Assembly (NCBI GenBank): GCA_039704465.1
Contig: JASFAU010000005.1
Span: 930,001 to 994,000 of the forward strand
Length of the DNA: 64,000 nt
Source: Plasmodiophora brassicae
Lineage: Eukaryota > Endomyxa > Phytomyxea > Plasmodiophorida > Plasmodiophoridae
Reading direction: 5' to 3'
Part shown: positions 35,654-45,958 of the stretch, piece after piece
Layout: each line of letters begins with the position of its first letter
Numbering within the stretch: position 1 is the stretch's first letter
Notes under the pieces: model-generated
What the model saw: only the letters and a program-made list of their open reading frames with translations
Told to the model about the DNA's origin: nothing
Database searches by the model: none
Program-made: the position numbers and the translations under genes

Positions 35654-36008
35654 CGTATGCGGACACCGCAACGCGCACACCACCACAGAGAGCGCCCGCC
35701 CACAGACAGTCGGCCGAGGGCGGCGCCGCGCGTGCCGTAGGCGATACCGAATCGGCCGCATGGCGGCAGTAACGCTCATCGACCCGGAATACGCCAATGC
35801 ATTTTTGGACCGCCGACCCGATCGTCCACTGTGTGCCGCCCCGGCCCCGCCCATCCCAAAACCCGCTCGTCTGCACAGCCGATGTTCGTTTCGTCCGCTG
35901 GGGTGGCCTTTTCCGGAGCCCCCACCGTTTCGCCGGGCCAGATATGACCAGGCCACCAGGCAGAAGATACGGTGGCGCACGATTCATCATATCCTCGGTT
36001 CGTGTGAC

Positions 36009-36851
36009 ATGGGCAGCGTCGACGCTCCCGCCAAAGTCGTGGATGGGGGCCCGCAGTCGCCGAGGAAGGTGCAGGTCCCGACGCCGTCGGCGATGGCGCT
36101 GACGGCCGAGCGGAAAGGGCTGCCGTACTGCAGCGCGTGCAAGACGCTGATTAGGGGCGTGGCTAGCAAGGCGCTGTATGCGCACTCGGGGTGGTTGTCC
36201 AGGAAGAAGTCTATGCTGCATCCAAAGACGCGTCGATGGGTTATTGTCATGAGTGGCCATGTCCTGTACTATGAGGACCCGAAGGACGTCGGCGCCTCGT
36301 TGCCGAATGGGGTCGTTCACCTGAAGGACGGGTCGCTCGAAGCGTGCGATGAGCCGCTCATGTTCCAACTCACCGACGACAATAACTCGAAGCTCGTCAA
36401 GCTGGAAGCGATTAGTGAGACGGAGAAGCGCCAATGGATGGCGGTGATCAGGAAGCAGATCCCACCATCACCGGTTCCGCGCCTGACCAGCCGTATTACT
36501 TCCCCGACCCAGTTCTGCAGCGACTGTCAGGCGACCATCGCCCTGGAGGAATTCACGCTCGCCCAACATGTCGGATGGATAACGAAACGCGGTGGTGACG
36601 TCAAGACCTGGAAACGACGATGGGCCGTGGTGGCCAACTCACACCTCTGCTACTACGAGAACCCGGAAGACGTATCGGTCTTCAAGCCTCTCGGCATGCT
36701 CCACCTGTCCAAGGGCGCGGCTAAACCCAGTACTGCGCTCGGCAAGGAGTACATGTTCGAAGTTGAATGCACCGGGCGAACGTACTTCTTCGTGGTGGAC
36801 ACGCAGCAGGACCTGGACGGATGGCTAACCACTTTGGGATATTCAGGCTGA
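36009..36851 (+). CDS. Tandem pleckstrin-homology (PH) domain protein
   Basis: Intronless, 280 residues. PH domain 1 at about 55-155 starts AHSGWLSRKK and ends with the C-terminal helix SETEKRQWMAVIRKQ. PH domain 2 at about 185-278 starts QHVGWITKRGGDVKTWKRRWAVV and ends DTQQDLDGWLTTLG. The 'GW...K.......W..RW.V' pattern and terminal Trp are diagnostic. Each is preceded by a CxxC pair (YCSACKTLI, FCSDCQATI) that may be a small zinc knuckle, giving a duplicated Cys-pair + PH unit. PH domains commonly bind phosphoinositides (family knowledge); specificity cannot be read here. Confidence 0.85.
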   Translation: MGSVDAPAKVVDGGPQSPRKVQVPTPSAMALTAERKGLPYCSACKTLIRGVASKALYAHSGWLSRKKSMLHPKTRRWVIVMSGHVLYYEDPKDVGASLPNGVVHLKDGSLEACDEPLMFQLTDDNNSKLVKLEAISETEKRQWMAVIRKQIPPSPVPRLTSRITSPTQFCSDCQATIALEEFTLAQHVGWITKRGGDVKTWKRRWAVVANSHLCYYENPEDVSVFKPLGMLHLSKGAAKPSTALGKEYMFEVECTGRTYFFVVDTQQDLDGWLTTLGYSG

Positions 36852-36885
36852 TGCTGGTGCTTGGGCCGCATATTTATTACATTAA

Positions 36886-37934
36886 TCACCGTTCGATGAA
36901 CGGCTGCCTAAACGCCTCGTAAATTCGCGTTGCCTTCAGTGTCCCTATTCCCGGGCACTGGCTCAGCTCGTCAACGGATGCATTGATAACCTATAGCGAT
37001 TTGAGCACAGGCTGGCTGCGACGCACGCGCGTACCAGCAGCCCACATTAGCTAGGGAGCCAAACGTCTGCGCCAGCGTTACGACGTCGGTCTTGTTGACA
37101 GACTTGATGAGTGTAAGCACCGAGGAGAACACGGCCGCGTGATCCCGTTCGATGCGCTCCTTGATGGCATCGGGCGGCGCATTCTCCATCGACTTGAAGG
37201 ATTCGATGTACTGTGCCGCTTCCGGTATACTAAAACTACAGATGATCGTCCACTTATTGATGAACGACAAGCGAGTCAGGTCCTCAATAGGCCCTGCGCT
37301 GTCTTCGACGTCGACCAGGAGAAGCAGGATTCGCACACGATAAGACTGCCGCAGGGCACTCATTCGTGAATGGATATACTCTGGGGTTAGTACATGATAC
37401 CTGGATTCCAGCAAGTCAGAGCAACGATACCAATTGAAGTTCGACCGGCAACCTAGCTGAGAGGAAGAGGATGCATGCGCTCTGACCAACCTGGTAGTCG
37501 CAGAGAATATGATCGACAAACTGCCAACGAATATTCCTCATATGATGCAACACAGGGTTCTTCTCCTGCTTCCGACTAACAAGGATCACATTTGGGTCCA
37601 CTTGCACAGGGGTTGGGTTCGCTCGTTGCACAGGCGCACTTTGGACAGGAGCGACTGGTGCAACTGGCCGTGGAGGATCATGTGGAGGCGATGGAGCGCA
37701 GCGAGGGGGTGCTGGGGCCGGTTCCACAGCACGAGACGCGAACAGATCCGGAACAGCCGTCGACACTGCTTGAGGCCTCGACGGGATTCGGAACCGGAAC
37801 GATGCGGCCGTCGGTGCAGTCGTACCGTTCGTGTCTGTCCGCTGAACCAGAACAGACCTGTTGGAAGGTGGATCGGCGCCACTCATCGTCTCAGTGGTGG
37901 TAGGAGTAGTTTGCAACGCAGTCCGTGCGGACAT
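36886..37934 (-). CDS. ERCC1: DNA repair protein ERCC1/Rad10
   Basis: Exons 37934-37453, 37400-37046 and 36990-36886 sum to 314 codons. Partner of the XPF nuclease in nucleotide-excision repair (family knowledge). The central domain matches closely: NPVLHHMRNIRWQF, CILFLSARYHVLTPEYIHSRM, VRILLLLVDVED, SIPEAAQYIESFKSMENAP, LIKSVNKTDVVTLAQTFGSL. The last exon holds the helix-hairpin-helix (VDELSQCPGIGTLKATRIYEAFRQPF) that binds XPF. The N-terminal 110 residues are disordered and Pro-rich. Confidence 0.94.
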
Positions 37935-38077
37935 GTATAATTATAGCTCTCGCTCTTTCGACTTGCAGCTGCAGCCTATGCTAATCGTTACAATAATCGC
38001 ACTGAGGAAAACTCTGTTCGTGAGGTATTCGTCTTATGATAGGAATACGCATGTGTAGTACATAAAGTCGTAACGCG

Positions 38078-38871
38078 TTATGCATTTCTGTCCTTCCAGG
38101 TCGACTTCCGAAGCTTGATGGGACGATTGCCGACGTACTTGCCTGTCGCAATAACAGTCAGACGTGATATCCATGGGATGCAAATAGGGAAACTGCACAC
38201 CGTTCATGTCCTTGAACGCGGCAATGAAGTCGTTGACATCGAGGAAACTGACGAAGCCGTACCCCTTGGTCTTCATCGTTCGCTTGGTTCGGACAACTTT
38301 CGCCTTCGCAAACGACGGATACTTGGAGAAAACGTTCGCCAGCATCTCATCGTTGACCTCATTGCCAAGATCGCCACAGAACAACCTGTAATCATCTGAA
38401 TCGCCAGTAATTAGCCAAGGGCCTTATCGGATGATAATGCGCATGCCTACTTTCAGGCCATTCAATCAATGTAGGGTCTTCCCAGACGTCCCCGGCTGCT
38501 TTCCGAGTGACCGAACCGACTCGAGGAGCACGACCGTACCCAGATGCAGCCTGCTGCGCTTCGGTGCGGAACTGTTGCGCCTTCGCCTGCGCTTCATTAT
38601 ACTTATTTTTCATATCGGTCTCGTACGCTGTACTGTACGTATGCGTCCGCGGTGGCTCAGCGACGGTCGCCATCGTTGCCGACCGCGACGGCGCTGGCCC
38701 GCCAGATAGCACAGATGTCGACATCCGCATTTGCGGCGGCTGCCGGACCGGCACACCTTTAGCTGGAGCTCCTGTCGGCCCCGAAGCCGCTGGTGGCGGC
38801 GCTGCCAGCTGCGTCAGTTCGGCCTCGAAGTCGGCCAAAGCCGCCGACAGATTGGCAGGCGCCTCCGACAT
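38078..38871 (-). CDS. RBM42: RNA-binding protein RBM42
   Basis: Exons 38871-38451, 38395-38201 and 38142-38078 give 226 residues, start MSEAPANL. A low-complexity N-terminus is followed by VWEDPTLIEWPE and one C-terminal RRM: LFCGDLGNEVNDEMLANVF, KAKVVRTKRTMKTKGYGFVSF, and YVGNRPIKLRKSTWKDRN. This linker-RRM-Lys-rich end is characteristic of RBM42, which associates with the U4/U6.U5 tri-snRNP and hnRNP K (family knowledge). Much shorter than the animal protein, like fungal and protist orthologues. Confidence 0.93.
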
Positions 38872-38969
38872 CGTCAACGAACGTCGACCTGTCACGGAGT
38901 AATCGTGCGGACCTGTCAGCTGCGGCAGGTTAAACAGCAAGGCAAGACAGCCGTGTATTAATCGCGTTT

Positions 38970-40549
38970 TCAGACAGTGTCCTTGTTCCCTGACCGTAGA
39001 GCCAGCCAGGAGTTGTGCGTCTCTTCGATGATCGACACCGCATAATCCTGTCCCAATCGTGTGTCAGCAGTACCGAGCAAAGCGACCAGTGAACACGCAG
39101 CGGACCTTGGGCATGAACTCTTCGTCCAGGGCGAACGAGTTCTCGGGTTTGCCTTCTAGAGTCTTGTAGACGCGCAGGTACTCACGGATGGCGTGAACGG
39201 CGCCAGGAACCTTTTGCTGCACGTCGTCGATATCGTTTAGTTCACCGGCAAGCGGGTCATTGATCTAAAACCGCAATTCATAAGGGATACCAACGACGAG
39301 CCCGTCGAGGATACCTGAATTGCTAGAACCTTCCAATCCGTTTCATTGTCGTCGATCAACGCGAGAATGCCGAGGACCTTGACAGGCGCAACCTCGCCGG
39401 TCTGCATTTGCTTCGTGCCGATCTCGATGACATCAATCGGGTCATTGTCGCCAGACTTTTGAGTGTCAGGATGAACCAATTTCGGGTCTTCCCACGTCTG
39501 CGGAAACGCTCCATAATTGAACATCATGTCGCCCCACTTGTAGAAACGCAGCTGGCCGTTCTTGACATCCTGCTTGATCGGGTTGAACAATTCCCCCGTT
39601 GCAATTTCGTATTTCGCTCTTGTCCACTTTGGGATTTCACATATGAACTAAACAGACGTAAGACCGTGCGAAACGAACACATACCAGCAAGTTACGTTAA
39701 AGATCTTGGCGTGTTGTCCAGTCCCCAGGTTGAACAGCGGAATGTCATGCCAAGGCGAGATCTGCTTGAGGACGTTGTTCTTTTGTTTGTAGTAGAATTT
39801 CACCCTGAAGCGCCTGGATCCCGGCTGCCCAACCTGTTGCGTCTGGATCTTGGTAATATCAAACCCGCTTGAGTCTTCCAGCTTGGCTCGGAGCAATTTG
39901 AACCTTTGCCGGTAGTTGTCCGCATTGTCAAAATCCTTATGTTTATTCTCCCACCATTCTCTGAGAACGTCACTTCAGAATAAACGGACAGAAAGCAACA
40001 GGAACAAAACGACCTGAATTGCCTGAACGTCACCATTCCTGTTCGCGCGGGATCTAGGATTGCCATCGCCTGAGCCGCCTCCTCATCCGTCAGAGGTTCG
40101 CCCAGCTTGCTGTGAACTAGCGATATATCTTGGATGGTCAGAGCGCCGCTTCCGGTGGCGTCGAAGCACTTTAGGCATACAGTCAGAATTGCAGGTACTA
40201 ATGGACATGTAACGTCATACATCGAATACAGCCTTCAAAGTCTCAATCTCAGCAATGGTAAGCGTCGACTTCGACGTCTCGTCGAAGCTGCCGTTTCTTT
40301 CGGGCAACGTCTTTTGCAGACGTTCATTAGCTTCCCGTAAATGTCTGCATTCTCTTCTGACGCGCTCCAGTTCACGTTCTGCCAGCCAAATTTTTCAGAT
40401 AAAAGAACCGTTGCTGATAAATGAGGGTACACACCAAACAATGATCGCGAATTTCTCGATCGGCTCACCAACAGCGCGGTGACGGCGGCGGCAGCGGCCG
40501 CCGATCCACAGCAGGCCAGGATCAGGCCGGACCTGTCACCCTGCGTCAT
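38970..40549 (-). CDS. Membrane-anchored EF-hand soluble inorganic pyrophosphatase (VSP-like)
   Basis: Seven exons (40549-40435, 40378-40221, 40168-40014, 39960-39696, 39647-39315, 39264-39106, 39047-38970) sum to exactly 421 codons. Order: N-terminal hydrophobic helix (LILACCGSAAAAAAVTALLV), coiled coil (ERELERVRRECRHLREANERL), EF-hand pair (first loop DATGSGALTIQD; second, degenerate, DPARTGMVTFRQ), then a complete family I pyrophosphatase: HDIPLF, EIPKWTRAKYEI, YGAFPQTWEDP, GDNDPIDVIEIG (catalytic Asp cluster), DWKVLAI, INDPLAGELND, GKPENSF. Exon 4 runs from the EF-hand side (REWWENKH) into the pyrophosphatase without a break, so the fusion is real. The architecture and length recall kinetoplastid VSP1 (~414 residues, acidocalcisomal). 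Calcium control is inferred. Confidence 0.9.
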
Positions 40550-41089
40550 CCGATCAACGCGACTGCCAGCTCTGTGCCTCGATGCAAAGCGCAACCACCC
40601 GGTCCCTGCGACAGCAGCAGCTGCAGCCTGCACCACACACAGCACAATGCCGCCCGCAGACGACTCAGCCCGTCAAGCCGTCAAGCCGTCAAGGCGCTAA
40701 GAATAGGTGGCCCCTGCGACGAGAAACGGCGGCCTGCGCGTAGCATCCCGCGACACGTGCCAGGCTCTGTTATTTAATTTTTAGACATGACCAGTGTCCT
40801 TTTCATTTCGAGAATGGATGAAAGACTACTTGGTGATCAGGTCTTCAGCATAGCTTCGAGAATCCGACTGTCTTAATAGACCTGTGAAACAGAGTCCCGG
40901 TGCGTGGGCCACGGACAGTGTTAACTGATACCCCCTTTTTGTTCGGGTCGATATGTGTGTCATATTCTACCAAGTAAGTCGTCACGTGCGAAGCACGTTT
41001 CTCGTCGCAATCTGTATGGCAGCAAGCGGCTGGGTCGAAAATAACCATCCGGACGCAGAGCCGTCGTTGTCAGCGTCGGAGTTTGGTTG
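40550..41089. other. Divergent promoter region
   Basis: About 540 bases between the EF-hand pyrophosphatase (-) and the GlcNAc-6-P deacetylase (+). No gene supported. Confidence 0.5.
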
Positions 41090-42687
41090 ATGGCTGGCCC
41101 AGGGCAGGGCAGGACGATCCGCCTGATCAACGTGCGCATCGTCCGTCATGGGCGGATCGTGGAGGGTCCGGGGACAGAGCTCTGGGTCCAGAACGGGAAG
41201 GTCTCCCCGCCTTCGACGTGGATGCGTTCCTCGCTGAGTATACGACCTGCAGATCATTGACCATTACAAGCGATGGTGGTCCAGCAAGGACAACAGCGAG
41301 TATGCCGCCGACATCGTCATCGATGGCCAGAACGCAATAGTTGCACCAGGCTTCATCGATGTACAGATCAATGGCGCTTATGGTATTCGTCGATGTTCAC
41401 CTGCAATCTCACCTGAGTGTCCAACTTCGTTCTCTAGGCGTCAGCTTCAGTGAGCCCAGTGTTTCAGCGGACGACGTCCATCATGTCGGCCGCTGTCTTC
41501 TTCGTCACGGCGTAACGAGTTTCGTGCCAACTGTCGTGTCCAGCATACCCGATGTCTATGCTGCCGTGCTGCCCAAACTTCGGCCATACTCTGGGTCGCC
41601 ATCGGCAGGTGCCACTCTTCTCGGTGTACATCTCGAAGGTTCTTCGCCGTTCAGCGCAATGCTCCATCCGCCTAATTGTTTTCATCAGGGCCGTTCATTA
41701 ACACGGCTCAGCATGGAGCACATGATCCGGCTATCCTGCGTAATCCAACAAATGGAATGGCGAGGTATACTTGGCGTTGTCGGCAATGAAACGTCGTCGT
41801 ATCCTCAATGTGGGGTTTTCAGTTTGATGGAAGTCTACGGTCGCGATCTTAGCGACATCGCGATTATGACGATGGCCATCGAGCTGCCTGGTGCAATCGA
41901 GGCCATGGCGGAGACGCGAAAGGCGTTCCCTAATATTGCGTTCTCTATCGGCCATAGTGTGGCGACCATCGAGGACTGTCGGTTGGCCATCGAGGCTGGC
42001 GCTGTACGCGCATTGGCTTGAAGTTTACATGGATGATTTGTTGAATCGTGTTTCTGCAGACTTGTGTGACTCACCTGTTTAACGCCATGCAAAACTTTCA
42101 TCATCGCAACCCGTGCATCATTGGAACGCTGGCACCGGGAGAGCATCGCATCCCGTTCTACGGTAGACCGGGCGGTTCGTGTTATCGACGATTTCCGGAC
42201 TAATCGCTCGCTAGGTCTGATATGTGATGGTGTGCATACGCATGCGTCTGCAGTAGCGATGGCGTACAAGACCCACCCGACAGGGGCGATCCTCGTGACA
42301 GATGCGATATCGGCAATGGGGATGGCAGCGAGCACGGCGTCCTCACCTACCAGGCTGGGAACCAAGCCCTTGGAAGTTTCGACGTCGCAAGTGGTGATCG
42401 CTGGCACCAATTGCCTGGCTGGTTCCGTTGGGACGTTCGACGGCGGCCTTCGGCGCTTCAAGAAGTACACCGCTTGCACCACCGTGGAGGCCATCGACTG
42501 CGCCACACTTCACCCTGCACAACTGCTCGGCATCTCGAATCGGAAAGGCGTCCTTGATGTCGGCTGCGACGCTGACTTCGTCCTGTTGGATGACGACCTG
42601 AATGTCCTGGAGACCTATATCGCCGGCGAACTGGCCTGGTCTTCAACCCAGCTCCCCGTCGTGAACGGTGTCTGCCAAAGGAAATGA
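41090..42687 (+). CDS. AMDHD2: N-acetylglucosamine-6-phosphate deacetylase
   Basis: Seven exons (41090-41200, 41253-41382, 41438-41638, 41689-41764, 41823-42003, 42060-42162, 42215-42687) sum to 425 codons. Hydrolyses GlcNAc-6-P to glucosamine-6-P plus acetate. An amidohydrolase barrel with APGFIDVQINGAYG, HGVTSFVPT, LGVHLEGPFIN (metal Glu), GAHDPAILR, SIGHSVA (metal His), THLFNAMQNFHHR, ICDGVHTH, LVTDAI (catalytic Asp), VIAGTNCLAGS and DADFVLLDDDLNV. All residues expected for activity are visible. Introns 50-58 bases. Confidence 0.95.
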
Positions 42688-42946
42688 ACCATCTGGCAAC
42701 CTTGACCTTTGTGCTTCTGACTTCTCGAACGCTAGCTTGAAGAGAGAGGCTGCTCGCTACTTCGTAGCTGGTCAGGAACCGTCAATCTACATATGTCTGA
42801 ACGTAGGCGAGGCGTATGCAACCCAGCCAATCGCCTCTGGGCTGGATTTCCCTTTCTAAACGGGCGTTATCAATGCCGAGATCAATGTCGGAATCGATCA
42901 CTGGGGCTACCCGGCATCAGGTGGGTGTTCACGGTATCAGTGTAAT

Positions 42947-43282
42947 ATGCTGGTGGCGGTGGTCACCAGCATGCTGGTCTTGTTATCATGTCCAGGGTCC
43001 TGCAGTCGGGCCACCCGCGGGCGGCCTGCTTTGATGCGGGGCGCGTCGATTTCGGTACAGGGCGACAACACTTCGACCTGGATCTCGTCAGCGTGCGTCG
43101 GCGTCATCGTCGCCTGCACCGCTCTCTATACCGCTGTTGCCATCTGGAACAGCAGCCAGCTGTCCCGCGGCGTCCCTCTACGATTGTCCTTGCACGACGG
43201 TTTCGAATCCGAGACCATCGTCACGTTCGGCGCCAACGCCACCACGCGGGTCATGCAGCCACCGGATGAAGATGTGCGATAG
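42947..43282 (+). CDS. Small two-TM membrane or secreted protein
   Basis: 111 codons, intronless. An N-terminal signal-like helix (MLVAVVTSMLVLLSCPGSCS) is followed by a polar stretch, a second helix (SSACVGVIVACTALYTAVAIW), then a short soluble end with potential N-glycosylation sites (NSSQ, NATT). Not recognised. It starts about 260 bases after the deacetylase, same strand. Confidence 0.5.
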   Translation: MLVAVVTSMLVLLSCPGSCSRATRGRPALMRGASISVQGDNTSTWISSACVGVIVACTALYTAVAIWNSSQLSRGVPLRLSLHDGFESETIVTFGANATTRVMQPPDEDVR

Positions 43283-43411
43283 CAGATGAGCGCGACAACA
43301 TTGCACCAACTTAATATAAGTATACTGTACACAATATTCTGCCTGCGTCCGTGAGAAACATGTGTAGGTAGAAGAGGGCAGCGTTAGTGGACCGTTTTGG
43401 GGGGTTTGCTC

Positions 43412-43716
43412 ATGAAGCAAGCCCTTCGTCGATGCCATTTTGATTTGTGCGTCATGGGCATGACGTCGCGTACAGCGTGGCCGCGTGTCTTGGGTGGGTG
43501 GGCCCTGGCGGCGGGCGTCGTGGCGGCTTGGTGCTGGGCGGACGGTACATTCAGGACGACCAAGGTCGAGACCATGTCGGATACGGAGATCGCCGACTGG
43601 AACGCGCGAATCAAGGCCAAATATCCGCAGGCCAATGTCAAAGGTAGTACTGCTGCGCCCGTACCATTCATTACACTTCAGCGTTGTCTGAACCTGCTTA
43701 CTATGTAGTGCAATAA
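43412..43716 (+). CDS. Small single-TM protein, unknown
   Basis: Exons 43412-43643 and 43682-43716 give 88 residues. The N-terminus is basic (MKQALRRCHF...RTAWPRV), then one hydrophobic helix (LGGWALAAGVVAAWCWA) and a polar helix (SDTEIADWNARIKAKYPQANV) ending ALSEPAYYVVQ. The basic N-terminus plus one helix resembles small mitochondrial inner-membrane subunits (inference). The 38-base intron is short for this genome; without it the frame ends at 43708. Confidence 0.5.
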
Positions 43717-43814
43717 AGTATATCGAAATGCATTAACAAGTCTGGGTCATAGAAGTCAACCCAGGACAGGGTCCCCAAGCTGTTTACTGAACGGGCACGG
43801 ATGCAAAGATTCCG

Positions 43815-44672
43815 CTACATCAAGTATGCACTCTCGTGAAGCACGCCGATGAATTTCAATGTTCGGTACGCCTCGTTGAAGTCCATACCATATCCGACGA
43901 CGAACTCATCCGGGCATTCCCATCCGACGTAGTCAATCGGCACATGGGTCTTGCGTTTCACCTAACATGGACGTGTCAGGCATCACCAATGTAGTCGCAA
44001 AGGAGACTCGGCCTTAACCGTTTTGTCAAGAAGGCAGGCGATCTTGATGGACTTCGCGCCACAGTCGGAGAGGTGTGATCTGACCCATTGCAAGGTCGTT
44101 CCCGTGTCGATAAGGTCCTCCAGCAACAGGACGTGACGGTCGCGAAGCGTGACCTCGGCAGCTTTCACAAGTCTCACCTAGCGTACAGTCAGGACACGAT
44201 TCCATTTCTACGTTGTCGCAACGTACATTTCCAGTACTATTTGTGCCATGATACGAGGAAACACGAATGAAGTCAATCTCGTTCGCAACCGTTAGCGAAC
44301 GCGCCAGATCGGCCGTGAACATAACTGCACCATTCATCAAACCGATCACGACGATCCGTTCGTCGCCTTCAAGAACACGCCCATAATCTACAGAGACATA
44401 CCACTTATCAGCCTCTAGAAGTCGGAACGATTCCATGATAAAGTGTCGATAATCGACCTTCGCTGATCTCATGTGCCATTTCTGCGATGCGGTTCTTAAT
44501 GACATCGTCCGTCCACAGCACCTTTTTGATATTCCGCCCCCATTGCTGTGGGCATTGATTGACCCTGCCGGACGGTCATAAAGCTGGCTGTATTCCCGAA
44601 AAACAAATCCACATACAATGCCGGGCGCGATTCCTCGGTGGATCCGTCACGATCAGCAGAACGGCTGACCAT
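43815..44672 (-). CDS. HPRT1: Hypoxanthine(-guanine) phosphoribosyltransferase
   Basis: Exons 44672-44617, 44564-44458, 44387-44227, 44177-44019 and 43961-43815 sum to 210 codons. Purine salvage: adds phosphoribose from PRPP to hypoxanthine or guanine. Signatures: [33 protein letters not shown] (flexible loop), PRPP motif [35 protein letters not shown] (purine Lys), and [26 protein letters not shown]. All introns are 49-70 bases and in phase. Confidence 0.95.
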
Positions 44673-45958
44673 CGCCAGCACTGCTGTAATAACAAACGCA
44701 GCCGTCCACAGGCGGGTGATCATCCGTTGCGACGAGGAGTCGACGAAGGGGCCCTGTCCAACAAGTGCGGAACTGCGCAAGGTCGCCAAAGGTCAATGGG
44801 GGCCCTGTATGCGGCTCTAACTCTGGTGCCAGAGCCCAGATGTGCAGAACCGCCGTACAACAAGCGCCCGCGGCCCGCGCGCGATTAAAGGAAACATGAC
44901 AGCCGCGCCTGAATTTTAGGCGTAGCGCGGCGGAAAGCATACGAGTTCCGCAACGAGCTTTGTACCAGCATTTTTTCTTCTGCCTGACGCGTCGAGGCTT
45001 TCGTACATGAACACGTTTTGGTCCACGGCGAGGTTTAGTACTCGTCCAGTAGCCATGATATATAGCCGGCCCATTTCACAGCTACACGAAACAAAACGTC
45101 ATGTCTTGTGGCGCGCGCGTGCACAGTGGACGGATGCACGGTTACCATTCGTTTCCATGACTTGTTGACTCGTTCAGAAGAGGTACTAAACCGCGACGAG
45201 GAATTTTTGGTTGTGGCATATTAGGGCACATGCCGTAGAGCAAGGCTGGCTCGCAGGCTCGGACTTCAGGACGCCGTGAGCTGTGGTCGAGGGTGCCGTA
45301 ATTTCCGCCCTAACGTTACGGCGGAGTCCCCATACAACTGCGTGGCAAAATCAGTGACGCAGTTTGGCTCACGATCACAGCGACAGCAGCGTCCCGATGT
45401 GTCCGCGTGGAACTGAAAGGCACGCGGGTAGGAGCGATCCGCAGCTCAGCCCGCAGGCGCGGTAGGCGATCTTGCGGCAGCGGCACCACTCTGCAGAGCT
45501 GCACTGCCCCCAACGGGGTCCGCCACGGGGTCCATACTGAGGGCAACATGTAGCTGGCCGTGGCACACTCGTTAGCAGCCCGTTTTAAATGAAAGTTTCA
45601 TTGTTGAATCGCCCGTCGTGCACTCCAATGCACTGTCCGACTCCCACCGTACGGAATCGTTCAACGATTACCATCTGCTGGGCTCGAATCCGCACGACAA
45701 CGGCAGAAGTCGTGCGTAAATCCTGTGATCATCCTCATATGCAGAGCATTCGCGCATCACTGGTCAAGGCAGCCAACCTCATCGCTTTGATCCGTGAATA
45801 CAATACTCGCCCCGATAAGATCCGGTTCTCTCGAGCCATTCACCGACGTACTGTGGGGCACAACCAGCAAGCGCTTGTCGTCTGTTCGTGGGACGTCGGT
45901 GAATGGCGCGAGCCCTGACAACAACGGGTTTTATAAGGACGCGTACTGTATTGACTGC
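44673..45958. other. Gene-poor region
   Basis: Almost 1.3 kb without a supported gene. A minus-strand frame at 45316-45549 (MLPSVWTPWRTP...) and a plus-strand frame at 45589-45918 (ends ...SWDVGEWREP) are open, but neither has a recognisable domain, and each overlaps alternative frames. A GGCTCGAATCC string at 45675-45685 resembles a tRNA B-box, but the rest of a cloverleaf does not form. Confidence 0.4.

Noticed and set aside
35412..36434. 340-codon minus-strand frame over the PH gene start
   Set aside because: Arg-rich shadow; its 3' part overlaps the FHA gene in another frame, and its 5' part is antisense to the PH domains.
45316..45549. Short minus-strand frame in the gene desert
   Set aside because: Overlaps a different Cys-rich frame of similar length; neither has similarity, a Kozak-like context or intron support.
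45675..45685. tRNA B-box-like string
   Set aside because: No A-box at the right distance and no acceptor or T stem pairing could be drawn.
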